The translations under genes and the position numbers were made by a program. From positions 1-64,000 of the forward strand of contig NZ_BAABHF010000034.1 in the NCBI RefSeq assembly GCF_039541955.1: DNA of 64,000 bases, in the 5' to 3' direction. Source of the stretch: Actinoallomurus oryzae (GTDB taxonomy: Bacteria > Actinomycetota > Actinomycetes > Streptosporangiales > Streptosporangiaceae). The notes below the pieces were generated by a model. It was not told the DNA's origin and did no database searches. It saw only the letters and a list, made by a program, of their open reading frames with translations. The stretch's first letter is position 1, and each line of letters starts with the position of its first letter. Below are positions 1 through 7,607 of this stretch, piece after piece.

Positions 1-956
1 AGCGCGGCCGACCGGTCGCCGCCGGCCCAGCGGGCCCGCAGCCCGACCTGCCCGGCCAGCAGCGCGAACCCCGGACGCCCGGCGCCGAACGCGGCCCGTG
101 CCCGCTCGGCGGTCGCGGACGCGGCGTGCGGGTCGCCGTCGGCCAGCTCGGCGTGGGAGAGCAGCAGCAGGGCGTCGGCGGTGTCACAGCGGTAGCCGGC
201 GCCGTCCAGGCGTTCGAGCGTCCGCGCCAGCAGCACGCGCGCCTCGCCCGGCAGCCGGGCCGCGATCAGCGCCTCCGAGCGGTCGAGGTGAAGCTGGCAC
301 AGCCGCTCGCCGACGCCGGTGAGCCGCGCCTCGACCTCGTCGTAGATCGCGAGCGCCCGCGCAAGGTCGCCACGGCGCAGCGCGACCACCGCGAGGTTGT
401 GGCGCGCCATCGCCGCCTGGTGCCGCAGTCCGGCGCGCTCGGCCAACGCGAGCGCACCGCGCAGGTCCGCCTCACCGCGCCCGAGCCGTCCGGCGTACAC
501 CCGTGCCAGCCCGACGTTGACCCGCAGGCCGATCGCCACCTCCGGGTCGCGGCACGTGCGCGCGATCCGCGCCACCTCCTCGATGCGCCCGGCACGGGCC
601 AGGGCGCAGGCGCGGTTCGCCAGGAGACGGTCGGCGTCGGCCCCGGTGAGCACGGGCGCCGCCTCGTCGGCCGCCGCGAGCGCGCCGTCCACGTCGCCGC
701 TTGCGACGAGCAGCCCGACGAGGTTCATCTTGACCAGCGCCGACGCGTACGCCAGCCCCTCGGCCTCGGCGACCCGCAGGGCCTCGGCGAGGTGCGTACG
801 CCCCTCGCCGAGCCGGCCGAGCTCCTTGCAGGCGAGGCCCAGCGCGCGCCGGGCGGTCACGCGGAGCGCCGGGTCACCGTCGTCCACCAGCGCGAGAGCC
901 GTGTCGTAGGCCCGCCGCGGATCGGCTGCCGCCGCCGTGATCAGGCGATCAGACAC
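1..956 (-). CDS. Large helical-repeat (TPR-like) protein, N-terminal part, cut by the window edge
   Basis: The frame is open from a GTG at 956 to the left edge, giving about 318 residues. The sequence is Ala/Leu/Arg-rich with repeated helix pairs resembling tetratricopeptide repeats (for example segments reading ALGLACKELGRLGEG, MNLVGLLVASGDVDGAL and HNLAVVALRRGDLARALAIY). The GTG overlaps the stop of the preceding gene by 8 nt, so the two are translated together. In actinobacteria the order sigma factor, small protein, large TPR protein is often completed by a C-terminal CHAT peptidase domain. That domain would lie outside this window, so its presence is inference. TPR-like nature is seen, and the exact family is not proven. 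Confidence 0.7.
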   Translation of the reverse strand, partial: MSDRLITAAAADPRRAYDTALALVDDGDPALRVTARRALGLACKELGRLGEGRTHLAEALRVAEAEGLAYASALVKMNLVGLLVASGDVDGALAAADEAAPVLTGADADRLLANRACALARAGRIEEVARIARTCRDPEVAIGLRVNVGLARVYAGRLGRGEADLRGALALAERAGLRHQAAMARHNLAVVALRRGDLARALAIYDEVEARLTGVGERLCQLHLDRSEALIAARLPGEARVLLARTLERLDGAGYRCDTADALLLLSHAELADGDPHAASATAERARAAFGAGRPGFALLAGQVGLRARWAGGDRSAA

Positions 957-1410
957 GGATCCAGCTCGTCACGACCGACGTCGCGTCGGCCAGCCGGAAC
1001 AGCAGGCTGACCACGCCCGCCGGAACCCCGGTCAGGGCGAAGGCCCCCGCGTCGTCGGTCCGCGTGCCACGTTCACCACCGGGCGACCGCAGGATCACCT
1101 CGGCGGCCGACGGCGGCGCGAGCTGGCCGACGATCTCCCGGCCGCAGACCTCGATCTCGACGCTGACGCGGGCCCCGGAGAACGTGAGCAGCCGCGAGCC
1201 GCCCCCGCGGACGCCCGCCGGAGCCGCGATGGTCTCGGAGGTGAGCGTGGCGAGCGCGGCGGCCGGCTCGAACCAGTCGAACGCGGCCTGCCCGAGCGCG
1301 ATCACCCGCTCCGGCACCGGCGGAAACGCCCGGCGCAGCGCCCTGGTCAGCTCCTGATCGCTCGGTTCACCGGGAGCGGAGCCGCTGTGTCCGTCGCCTC
1401 GCCTGCTCAT
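949..1410 (-). CDS. Small protein with C-terminal Ig/carboxypeptidase-regulatory-like fold
   Basis: This gene encodes 153 residues. The N-terminal half (about 20-60) is helical, with a short hydrophobic patch around VIALGQAAFDWFEP. The C-terminal half (about 75-153) looks like a single beta-sandwich, with a TDDAGAFALTGVPAG motif typical of carboxypeptidase-regulatory or transthyretin-like domains. There is no signal peptide or membrane segment. Its ATG overlaps the stop of an upstream micro-ORF (ATGA), with AAGGAGGG eight bases before it, and its end overlaps the start of the TPR-like gene. Its place between a sigma factor and a large TPR protein suggests an adaptor or modulator for one of them. 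No function can be assigned from the sequence alone. Confidence 0.75.
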   Translation of the reverse strand: MSRRGDGHSGSAPGEPSDQELTRALRRAFPPVPERVIALGQAAFDWFEPAAALATLTSETIAAPAGVRGGGSRLLTFSGARVSVEIEVCGREIVGQLAPPSAAEVILRSPGGERGTRTDDAGAFALTGVPAGVVSLLFRLADATSVVTSWIRV

Positions 1411-1478
1411 GAGCCCTCCTTCGTCGGAGGGGTGACCATGGGCGCTGTGTTGTCGATTCGCTCACTGCGTTCGCTCAT
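1407..1478 (-). CDS. 23-residue coupled micro-ORF (leader-type)
   Basis: The peptide is MSERSERIDNTAPMVT followed by PPTKEGS. The stop overlaps the ATG of the next gene as ATGA, and the last codons themselves form the Shine-Dalgarno AAGGAGGG for that gene. Its own start overlaps the stop of another micro-ORF. The same architecture and a related peptide (ERSE.I start, TKEG[SP] end) recur three times before the histidine kinase at 17.7 kb. Too short and polar for an obvious enzyme or toxin. Translation is inferred from the architecture and not shown. Confidence 0.5.
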   Translation of the reverse strand: MSERSERIDNTAPMVTPPTKEGS

Positions 1479-1549
1479 GGGGCCTCCCTGGCCGGACCCG
1501 TGAGCGAAACGCCGCTGTGCCTGTTCGGTCGCCAGCTTCGCTCGTTCAC
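1475..1549 (-). CDS. 24-residue coupled micro-ORF between sigma factor and next micro-ORF
   Basis: The GTG start overlaps the TGA of the sigma factor gene (GTGA), and its own TGA overlaps the ATG of the following micro-ORF (ATGA), giving a translational relay from sigma factor to downstream genes. The peptide begins MNERSWRPN, sharing the x-ERS start of the other micro-ORFs, and ends PAREAP. A GGGAGG lies in its last codons, placed to serve the next start. It is more divergent than the other units, so common origin is probable but not certain. Confidence 0.4.
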   Translation of the reverse strand: MNERSWRPNRHSGVSLTGPAREAP

Positions 1550-2079
1550 GCGCGACCGCCGAGGCGACGGCGCAGGTGGGTGAGGCAGCGCGCACGCGTC
1601 GGACCCACGCTGCCGACCGGCATCTCGAGCGCCGCGGAGATCTCCGCGTAGCTGAGCCGCGGCGAGCCGGCCAACAGCTCCAGCAGCTCGCGGCAGCGCG
1701 GCGGGATCGTCTCCAGCGCGGCCCCGACGGAGGCGGCCAGATCGCGGCCGAACACCACGTGGTGGGGCCCGGTCACCGTCGGACCGGTTCCCTTGAGAGG
1801 CCGCTCGCGCCCGGCCCGCCGGAGCGTGGCCATGCTCTCGTGCCGCGCCGTGACCGCCAGCCAGGCCCCCGCGCGCGCCGGGTCGCGCAGCAGCGTGAGG
1901 CGCTCGACCAGCCGGAGCCACGTCGTCTGCACCACGTCCTCGGCGTCGGCGCCGCTCAGCCCGTACGAGCGCGCGATCGAGCAGAGAAGGCGGGAGTAAC
2001 GGCCGACGAGGGCCCGCCACGCCTCCGCGTCTCCCTGCCCCGCCCGCCGTACGAGATCGCCCGTGCTCATCTCCTCCAC
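1546..2079 (-). CDS. Sigma-70 family (ECF-like) RNA polymerase sigma factor
   Basis: The 177-residue protein has region 2 at about 20-95 (the core-binding and -10 segment containing DAEDVVQTTWLRLVERL) and a C-terminal region 4 helix-turn-helix at about 125-170 (RCRELLELL through LSYAEISAALEMPVGSVGPTRARCLTHLRRRL). Size and two-domain layout match ECF-type factors. The GTG at 2079 lies about 8 nt after a TAATAT box, which would suit a leaderless message. An ATG at 2070 is the alternative, but GGAGGAG sits only 2 nt before it. It heads a coupled cluster with two micro-ORFs, a small protein and a TPR-like protein, and probably directs their expression. Confidence 0.85.
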   Translation of the reverse strand: MEEMSTGDLVRRAGQGDAEAWRALVGRYSRLLCSIARSYGLSGADAEDVVQTTWLRLVERLTLLRDPARAGAWLAVTARHESMATLRRAGRERPLKGTGPTVTGPHHVVFGRDLAASVGAALETIPPRCRELLELLAGSPRLSYAEISAALEMPVGSVGPTRARCLTHLRRRLGGRA

Positions 2080-2087
2080 AGACGCGG

Positions 2088-2093
2088 ATATTA
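2088..2093 (-). promoter_or_regulatory. Putative -10 box for the sigma factor operon
   Basis: On the minus strand the hexamer TAATAT fits TAnnnT. It ends 8 nt before the GTG of the sigma factor gene, the spacing expected for a leaderless transcript. No convincing -35 was identified. Confidence 0.35.
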
Positions 2094-2112
2094 GCGGATC
2101 GTTACCGCTCGA

Positions 2113-2223
2113 TTACACTAAGTCGTAAAGACCGATCTCGGCGATCTCGAGGGTGGGGAGTTTCGCGAACGTTCCGATGACGGGCCGGTCGGCCGACTGC
2201 AACAGCCGCTTGAACATGTTCAT
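2113..2223 (-). pseudogene. 5' stub of an HpcH/HpaI-family aldolase gene
   Basis: The 36-residue reading frame starts at an ATG preceded by GGAGAG and contains RPVIGTFAKLPTLEIAEI followed by GLYDLV and a stop. This resembles the N-terminus of class II HpcH/HpaI-type aldolases, where a GTFxKLP-like strand is followed by xEIAxxAGxDxVVxDxEH. Here three or more residues are missing before GLYDLV and nothing of the remaining 200-odd residues follows. The stub keeps its ribosome site and an operator-like palindrome upstream, so the body of the gene was probably lost by deletion. A free-standing small peptide is the alternative. Confidence 0.45.
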
Positions 2224-2867
2224 CTTGCGTGCTCTCCGATGATGAGGCGCGGGTCGGAGGATGTTCATATCGCGAACTCGGTGTTCACGATATGCGGCAG
2301 CATCACACGGATCACGCCGCCGGGCAAGAGGCGGATCCCGGGCCGTCGCCGGAGATCCGAACCGACGACCCGATCGACCGGAGAACGACGAACCGCATAG
2401 CAGTCGTCGGCTTTGCGGTTGCTGATGAGGCGATGAAAAAGGAGGCGCGCGGGCGTTGGGAAAACCCGGTCGTGAACTGGACGGCGCCCTGGAAAGATGT
2501 GCGCAGGCGAATAGCGAAGGAATACCGCATGGCCCGCCGCGCGCTCGAGACGCTGATGCGGGAATCGGGCTTCGGTGAAGCTCGGGCGGTGTCGTTCCCG
2601 GTGTCTATAGACCTGTTGACCTGCTGGAACGCGATTTTACCGCGAAGAGGACCGGCCGGCGGCGGCCAGCGTCATCACCCACGTCGACACCGTCGCCGGC
2701 GGTGAGGCGCGACCTCAAAAAAGCGAATCACCCCGGTCTCTATAAGTATGGCGCGCGGCGATGCCGTGCGATCCCGCGGCGGTCGGGGCATAAGCGGCTG
2801 CATCAGGTTCCGTCGTACCGCCGCGCGGGGCGTTCGCGCGATCGACCTGAGGTCTGGGCGAGCCCTC
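2224..2867. other. 644-bp region without a convincing gene
   Basis: Apart from the palindrome at 2266-2294 nothing here is well supported. Base composition is more A+T-rich than the surroundings, especially around 2410-2540. A plus-strand frame from an ATG at 2434 to 2705 would give about 90 residues (it includes WTAPWKDVRRRIAKEYR), but the end degenerates into Arg/His repeats and no family is recognised. Together with the aldolase stub this looks like a decayed locus. Confidence 0.4.
2266..2294. promoter_or_regulatory. 12-bp-arm inverted repeat, operator-like
   Basis: CATATCGCGAAC, five bases, then GTTCACGATATG: arms of 12 bp with one mismatch. It lies 42 bp upstream of the aldolase stub, where a GntR- or IclR-type repressor of a sugar-acid operon would bind. 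No such regulator is seen nearby. Confidence 0.4.
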
Positions 2868-3671
2868 TCAGGGGCGACGAGCGGTGATGATCCAGGCGCG
2901 GGAGTCGAACCAGACGCCGTCGTCGCGCAGGTGTGCGGAGAGCGTCTCGCGCAGACGCGCGACCGTACGCGCCGCCGCGGCGGGGTCCTGCCCGTTCAGT
3001 GTCTCGCCGGTGCAGGCGAAGCCGCGGACCCAGTCGAGGGCGGCGGCCACGTCCGGACCGTAGTAGACCGGCTCACGGACCTCGCTGAAGGCGATGTCGG
3101 CGAATCCCGCGGCGTCCAGCGTCTGCCTCACGGTCACCGCGTCGGCGAGCGAGAACGGATCCGGTCCGGCGGAAGCGGCGGCCCCGGACCCTTCGGAGCC
3201 TGCGAGGGCCCGGCGGATCGCGACGATCCACTCATTGCGTTCGGAGGACTGCCAGACCATCATCACCAGGTGCCCGGCCGGGCGCAGCGCCCGGCCGATG
3301 TTGGTGAACGCGGCGACGGGATCCTCGAAGAACATCGTGCCGAACCTGCTGATCGCCAGGTCGAAGCGCTGTTGCGGAAAGCGGTGAACCTGTGCGTCGG
3401 CGTGTTCGAACGTGACGTTGCGGAGCCCCTCCGCCCGGGCGAGCTCACGGGCACGCTCGATGGCGGGTGCGGAGATGTCGACGCCGAGCGCGCCGCCCGC
3501 CCGGGCCGTGCGCGCGGCCTGCCGGGTCGTCTGCCCGGCGCCGCATCCGACGTCGAGCACGTGGTCGTGGAGCCGGACGCCACAGGCCCGGCGCAGCACC
3601 TGGTCGTGTCGCCGCAGTTCGGCTTCGTAGCCGCCGGGGTCGAGCGTGTGTGCGCTCGCGGCGTCTCGCAT
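2868..3671 (-). CDS. Class I SAM-dependent methyltransferase
   Basis: The 267-residue protein has a Rossmann-type methyltransferase core. Motif I is VLDVGCGAGQTT at about 38-49, the acidic end of strand 2 is GVDIS, motif II is FEHADAQ, and a post-core segment reads FDLAISRFGTMFFEDP. This resembles the UbiE/Methyltransf_25 group acting on small molecules, and the substrate cannot be told. The start at 3671 has GAGGG six bases upstream. A longer start at 3728 would overlap the preceding hydrolase stop as ATGA and is possible. Either way it is cotranscribed with that hydrolase. Confidence 0.8.
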   Translation of the reverse strand: MRDAASAHTLDPGGYEAELRRHDQVLRRACGVRLHDHVLDVGCGAGQTTRQAARTARAGGALGVDISAPAIERARELARAEGLRNVTFEHADAQVHRFPQQRFDLAISRFGTMFFEDPVAAFTNIGRALRPAGHLVMMVWQSSERNEWIVAIRRALAGSEGSGAAASAGPDPFSLADAVTVRQTLDAAGFADIAFSEVREPVYYGPDVAAALDWVRGFACTGETLNGQDPAAAARTVARLRETLSAHLRDDGVWFDSRAWIITARRP

Positions 3672-3724
3672 CGCGGTTCCCTCACCACGGTCGGGGTCGT
3701 CGGGGCGCCGTCGGTGACCGGTGT

Positions 3725-4447
3725 TCATCGGGACGGCGTCCCGCCACCCGGCCTCCGGGAGGCGGCCGGCTCGTCGCGGTCACCGAGCAGTCCCTGCTCG
3801 GCGGCGTAGGCCTCGAGGCGGTCCGTCAGCTCGCGGGGGCGGCTCAGCGCGGGGGTGTGCCCACCGTCGATCTCGTCGGGGGTGATGCCCAGGCGCTCCC
3901 GGGCGACGCGGCGCTGGAAAACCGTGGGGAGCAGGCGGTCGTCGCGACAGATCAAGACCCGCGTGGGAACGTCGGGCCAGGCCCGAAGCGGCGAGGCCTC
4001 TCCCATCCGGGCCTCGGACTGGCCGCGCGTCCGCTTGAGCGCCTCGGCGGCCAGCTCCGGCGGGACGTCCTGGTAGAACAGCGCGATCGTGTCGTCGTAG
4101 TGGTCGCGCGCCTCCTGGCCGTATCGCGTATGGGCCCAGTAGTTGGCGGGTGCCTCCGCCGGTGCGGGGATCATGGGCGCGACCAGGACGAGCAGTTTGA
4201 CTGTCACCCGGTCGCAGACGAGCGGGGCCGTGAAGCCGCCGAGCGACTGCGCGACGACGATCAGATCGGTCCGGTCGCCGACCGCCTCGACCACGGTGTC
4301 CGCGTATTCGGGCAGGCCCGCCGAGTCGTCGTCGCAGGGAAGATCCGGCGCGACGGTGTCATGGCCTCGCGCCCGCAGCGCGTCCTCCACCGAGTGCCAG
4401 TACCAGCCGACATCGCCGGCGCCGTGGATCAAGACGAATGTGGCCAC
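3725..4447 (-). CDS. Alpha/beta hydrolase (esterase-like)
   Basis: The 240-residue protein opens directly with strand-loop FVLIHGAGDVGWYW (oxyanion HG). The nucleophile elbow is VVAQSLGG, where the usual first Gly is Ala. The late histidine lies in DGGHTPALSRP, a form seen in the plant-type methylesterase/hydroxynitrile lyase-like branch found in many bacteria. No signal peptide, so cytoplasmic. It sits upstream of and partly overlaps the methyltransferase gene, so a shared small-molecule pathway is likely but not identified. Confidence 0.8.
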   Translation of the reverse strand: MATFVLIHGAGDVGWYWHSVEDALRARGHDTVAPDLPCDDDSAGLPEYADTVVEAVGDRTDLIVVAQSLGGFTAPLVCDRVTVKLLVLVAPMIPAPAEAPANYWAHTRYGQEARDHYDDTIALFYQDVPPELAAEALKRTRGQSEARMGEASPLRAWPDVPTRVLICRDDRLLPTVFQRRVARERLGITPDEIDGGHTPALSRPRELTDRLEAYAAEQGLLGDRDEPAASRRPGGGTPSR

Positions 4448-4594
4448 CGTGTCCCCTCCCGCTGCCGCGATCCCCGATCAGTCGCCTGCCACGCTCTGGA
4501 TGCGACTGACGGTAGGCGACGGCACCGACATTCCCGCGGTGCGGCGGCCGGAGCGGCGGGTGACACCGGTGGTCGCGGAGCCCGACCGGTGCGC

Positions 4595-5779
4595 CTAAGG
4601 CGTCAGGATTACGCCGAGTTCCGGCGAGACCCGCCGGCCGGCGGGGTCGAGCAGGCGGGCGGCCGCCAGAGGGGCGGGGATCCGCTCGGTGGCCGCCAGG
4701 TCGGCGATCCGGCCGGCCACCGCGGGCGCGGCGAACGAGGTGCCGCTCCACGTCGCGTAGCCGGCGAAGGCGTCCGGGTCGATCCCGTGCACCGGTGGGC
4801 GTGGGCCGTCGAAGCGCACGAAGCAGCTCGTGACGTCCACTCCCGGCGCGGAGGCGTCCACCCACCAGCCGTGGTCGGAGAACCAGGCGCGCTCCCCACC
4901 GTCCAGCGCGGCGACGGCGACCACGTGCTTCAGCGCGGCGGGCCAGAACGGCCGGTCGCTCGCGTGGTTGCCGGCGCACGCCACCACGACCGTGCGCCGG
5001 GCGAGGGCGGCGACGGCGCGGGCGACGACCGGAGACGGGCGGTCGTCGTACGTGTGGCAGCCGAGCGACAGGTTGGCGACGTCGGCCCGTCCCCACTCCG
5101 ACAGCCAGGCCAGCGCGCGCAGGACGCCGAGCTCGTCACCGACGCCGTCGCCGCCGATCACCCGGAGGGCACGGATCCGGACCCCGGGCGCGTGCCGCAG
5201 GAGCACGCCCGCGATGAACGTGCCGTGCCCCGCCTGGGCGTCGAGCTCGTAGTCCAGATCGGCGTCGAGGACCTCGGTGACCTCCGCGCGCTGCGCGGCG
5301 TACCAGTCCGTCGTCTCGTACCACGGGTGCGGCGACATCCCCGTGTCGAGCACCGCGACCGTGACCGGGCGCCGCCCCGCGCCCGGGGCGGCGGGCGGGA
5401 CGGGCGGCGCGGCGGGCCGTGGCCGTCCGGCCGGGCCCGTCCACCACATCGGCTGGCCGTGCACGAGATGGTTGGGCGCCACCGCCAGCCCGTGGTGCCC
5501 GTGCAGTTCGGCGGCCAGCTCGCAGACGTCGACACCCGCCGGCGCCCGCAGGTGCACGCGGGCGGCGCCCGGGCCCTCCTCCGTCGTGTCACGCCAGCGG
5601 CGCACCAGATCCTCCACCGCCGGCACGTCCTGGCCGGCGACGAGGATCTGGTCGCGGCGTACGAGGGACGGGCGCCCGCGAACCGGCTCGGCGACCACGG
5701 CGTCGCGGTGGCGGGCGAGCAGGCGTTCGAGCCGCGCCGCCTGAACGGTCTCGTCGAACACCGCGCACCTCCGCAGCAC
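4595..5779 (-). CDS. Subtilisin-like (S8) serine peptidase, no export signal
   Basis: The 394-residue protein has a complete S8 triad: Asp145 in VAVLDTGMS, His185 in GHGTFIAG and Ser348 in SGTSFAAP, with oxyanion Asn271 in ACAGN. About 135 residues precede the catalytic domain and contain a proline-rich linker (about 115-138). No signal peptide or membrane anchor is visible, which is unusual for bacterial S8 enzymes and points to an intracellular peptidase. It lies 2.5 kb from the sigma factor/TPR cluster on the same strand, so a functional tie is possible but only inferred. The 121-bp gap to the divergent lnt gene holds both promoters. Confidence 0.9.
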   Translation of the reverse strand: MLRRCAVFDETVQAARLERLLARHRDAVVAEPVRGRPSLVRRDQILVAGQDVPAVEDLVRRWRDTTEEGPGAARVHLRAPAGVDVCELAAELHGHHGLAVAPNHLVHGQPMWWTGPAGRPRPAAPPVPPAAPGAGRRPVTVAVLDTGMSPHPWYETTDWYAAQRAEVTEVLDADLDYELDAQAGHGTFIAGVLLRHAPGVRIRALRVIGGDGVGDELGVLRALAWLSEWGRADVANLSLGCHTYDDRPSPVVARAVAALARRTVVVACAGNHASDRPFWPAALKHVVAVAALDGGERAWFSDHGWWVDASAPGVDVTSCFVRFDGPRPPVHGIDPDAFAGYATWSGTSFAAPAVAGRIADLAATERIPAPLAAARLLDPAGRRVSPELGVILTP

Positions 5780-5900
5780 CGGTCGTTCACGCAGAGCGAG
5801 TGGACGTTACGCAGTGTGCCGTGACATGTCGCATACGGCCAGCGGAACGGGGGAACCGGCCCCCTTGCCTTACGTCCCCGCGGACGATCACTCTTGAGGG

Positions 5901-7463
5901 GTGAGGGCCGCGGCGGAGGTGATCGGGTCCGGCGGAGACCCGTCGGCGGACGGCGGCCGTTCCGTCACCCGGCGCGCCAGGGCCGTCGCCCTCCTGCGCC
6001 GCCGGGCGCCGGCCCTCGTCGCGGGCGCGCTGCCGGTGCTGGCCTTCCCACGTCCGGGGCTCGACTGGCTCGCGTGGGTGGCGCTCACGCCCGGCCTGCT
6101 GCTCGCCCGCTCCGCGCCGACCGGCCGCGAGGCGGCCAAGCGCGGCTGGTGGTTCGGCGCCGGGTTCATCCTCGCCGCGCTCTACTGGCTGCTCCCCACC
6201 GTCGGGCCGGGTGTGCTCCTGCTCGCCGTGGCCGCCGGCGCGCTCTGGGCGCCGTGGGGCTACGCGGCCTGGGCGCTCCTGCGGCCCGGCCGCCTCATCG
6301 CGGCCGTCGTCGTGGTGCCGAGCGTGTGGCTCGCGGCGGAGTGGGGGCGCTCCTGGCAGTCGCTGGGCGGCCCGTGGGCGCTGTACGGCGCGACGCAGTG
6401 GCGGCATCCCGCGGTGCTGAGCCTGGCCTCCATCGGCGGCGTGTGGCTCGTCACCTTCGCCCTCGTGGCGGTCAACACCGCGCTGGCGATCGCGGCCGGC
6501 GCCTGGTTCCGCCGCGCCGGGGACACGCCGCCCGCGGGGCGGCCGGTCCGCCGTACCCTTGCCGCCGTCCTGCTCGCCGTCCTGATCGCGGCGGCCGGGC
6601 CGCTGACGTACCGGTCCTGGTCCGCGCCCGCCGGCCGTCCGCTGAAGGTGGCGCTCGTGCAGCCGGGCGTCGTGGTCGGCGCGGGCACGCGGTTCGACGC
6701 GGGGGAGCGGATCACCGCCGCGCTGCCCAGGGTCGACCTGGTGGTCTGGGGCGAGAGCAGCGTCGGTTTCGACCTGCGCCGGCGGCCCGACCTGATGGCC
6801 CGGCTGACGGCCCTCGCCCGCGCGCACGGCCCGCTGCTCGTCAACGAGGACGCGCGGGACGCCGCCGGGCGGATCTCCAAGAGCGCGGTGCTCATCGGGC
6901 CGGACGGGGAGCGGGCCCGGTACGTCAAGAACCGCCTCGTGCCCTTCGGCGAGTACATCCCGCTGCGGACCACCCTCGGCTGGCTCACCCGCGTCAGCAA
7001 GGCGGCCGATCAGAACCGCGTGCCCGGCACGGGCGTCGTGATGATGCGCGCGGGCGCCGTCGACTTCGGACCGCTGATCTGCTTCGAGTCGACCTTCCCC
7101 GACCTGGCCCGCACGGTCGTGAACCGCGGGGCCCGCGTCCTCGTGTACGAGTCGGCGACCTCGACCTTCCAGGGCAGCTGGGCGCCGCCGCAGCACGCCT
7201 CGCTCGGTGCCGTACGGGCCGCCGAGACGGGACGGCCCGCGGTACAGGCCGCGCTGACCGGGGTGTCGGCCGCGTTCGACGAGCGGGGACGGCGGATCGC
7301 CTGGATGGACACGCCCCGGCGGGGTTCGGTCGTCGTGGAGGTCACGCCGTCACGCGGGCGCACGCCGTACGACCGCTACGGCGACTACGTGCCCTGGCTC
7401 GCCGTCGTGATCGCGGCCGGAGCCGGCCTCCAGGCGTGGCGCCGGCGACACCCACGAGGCTGA
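5901..7463 (+). CDS. lnt: Apolipoprotein N-acyltransferase
   Basis: The 520-residue integral membrane protein matches the usual size of Lnt. About six hydrophobic segments occupy residues 30-235, followed by a periplasmic nitrilase-like domain with the Glu-Lys-Cys triad: Glu285 in VVWGESSVG, Lys343 in YVKNRLVPFGEY and Cys394 in PLICFEST. A last hydrophobic helix lies near the C-terminus (WLAVVIAAGAGLQAW). It transfers an acyl chain to the N-terminal Cys of lipoproteins. The GTG at 5901 is the first start compatible with the hydrophobic N-terminus. Divergent from the S8 peptidase gene. Confidence 0.92.
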   Translation: MRAAAEVIGSGGDPSADGGRSVTRRARAVALLRRRAPALVAGALPVLAFPRPGLDWLAWVALTPGLLLARSAPTGREAAKRGWWFGAGFILAALYWLLPTVGPGVLLLAVAAGALWAPWGYAAWALLRPGRLIAAVVVVPSVWLAAEWGRSWQSLGGPWALYGATQWRHPAVLSLASIGGVWLVTFALVAVNTALAIAAGAWFRRAGDTPPAGRPVRRTLAAVLLAVLIAAAGPLTYRSWSAPAGRPLKVALVQPGVVVGAGTRFDAGERITAALPRVDLVVWGESSVGFDLRRRPDLMARLTALARAHGPLLVNEDARDAAGRISKSAVLIGPDGERARYVKNRLVPFGEYIPLRTTLGWLTRVSKAADQNRVPGTGVVMMRAGAVDFGPLICFESTFPDLARTVVNRGARVLVYESATSTFQGSWAPPQHASLGAVRAAETGRPAVQAALTGVSAAFDERGRRIAWMDTPRRGSVVVEVTPSRGRTPYDRYGDYVPWLAVVIAAGAGLQAWRRRHPRG

Positions 7464-7607
7464 TCTGGTAGGTCCGACTCATTCCTACGCGGTATGCGGT
7501 CTGGTGCGAGTGATGAGCATGAGGCACAATGACCATGCGGTCATTCGGTCCCGTCTGGTGCGAGGACGTTGGGGAAGACGAACCTCGCAACGCTCCCAGG
7601 AGGTCCG

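Noticed and set aside
2113..2223. 36-residue peptide as a RiPP precursor
   Set aside because: It lacks a recognisable leader/core pattern and no modification enzyme is nearby, whereas the sequence resembles an aldolase N-terminus.
3467..5824. Long plus-strand frame of about 785 codons antisense to the methyltransferase, hydrolase and S8 genes
   Set aside because: Arg/Gly-rich low-complexity translation typical of antisense frames in high-GC DNA. The minus-strand genes have recognisable domains.
7490..7565. Repeated TCTGGTGCGAG before the DUF3145 gene
   Set aside because: Two short copies 54 bp apart without symmetry. Too weak to call an operator.
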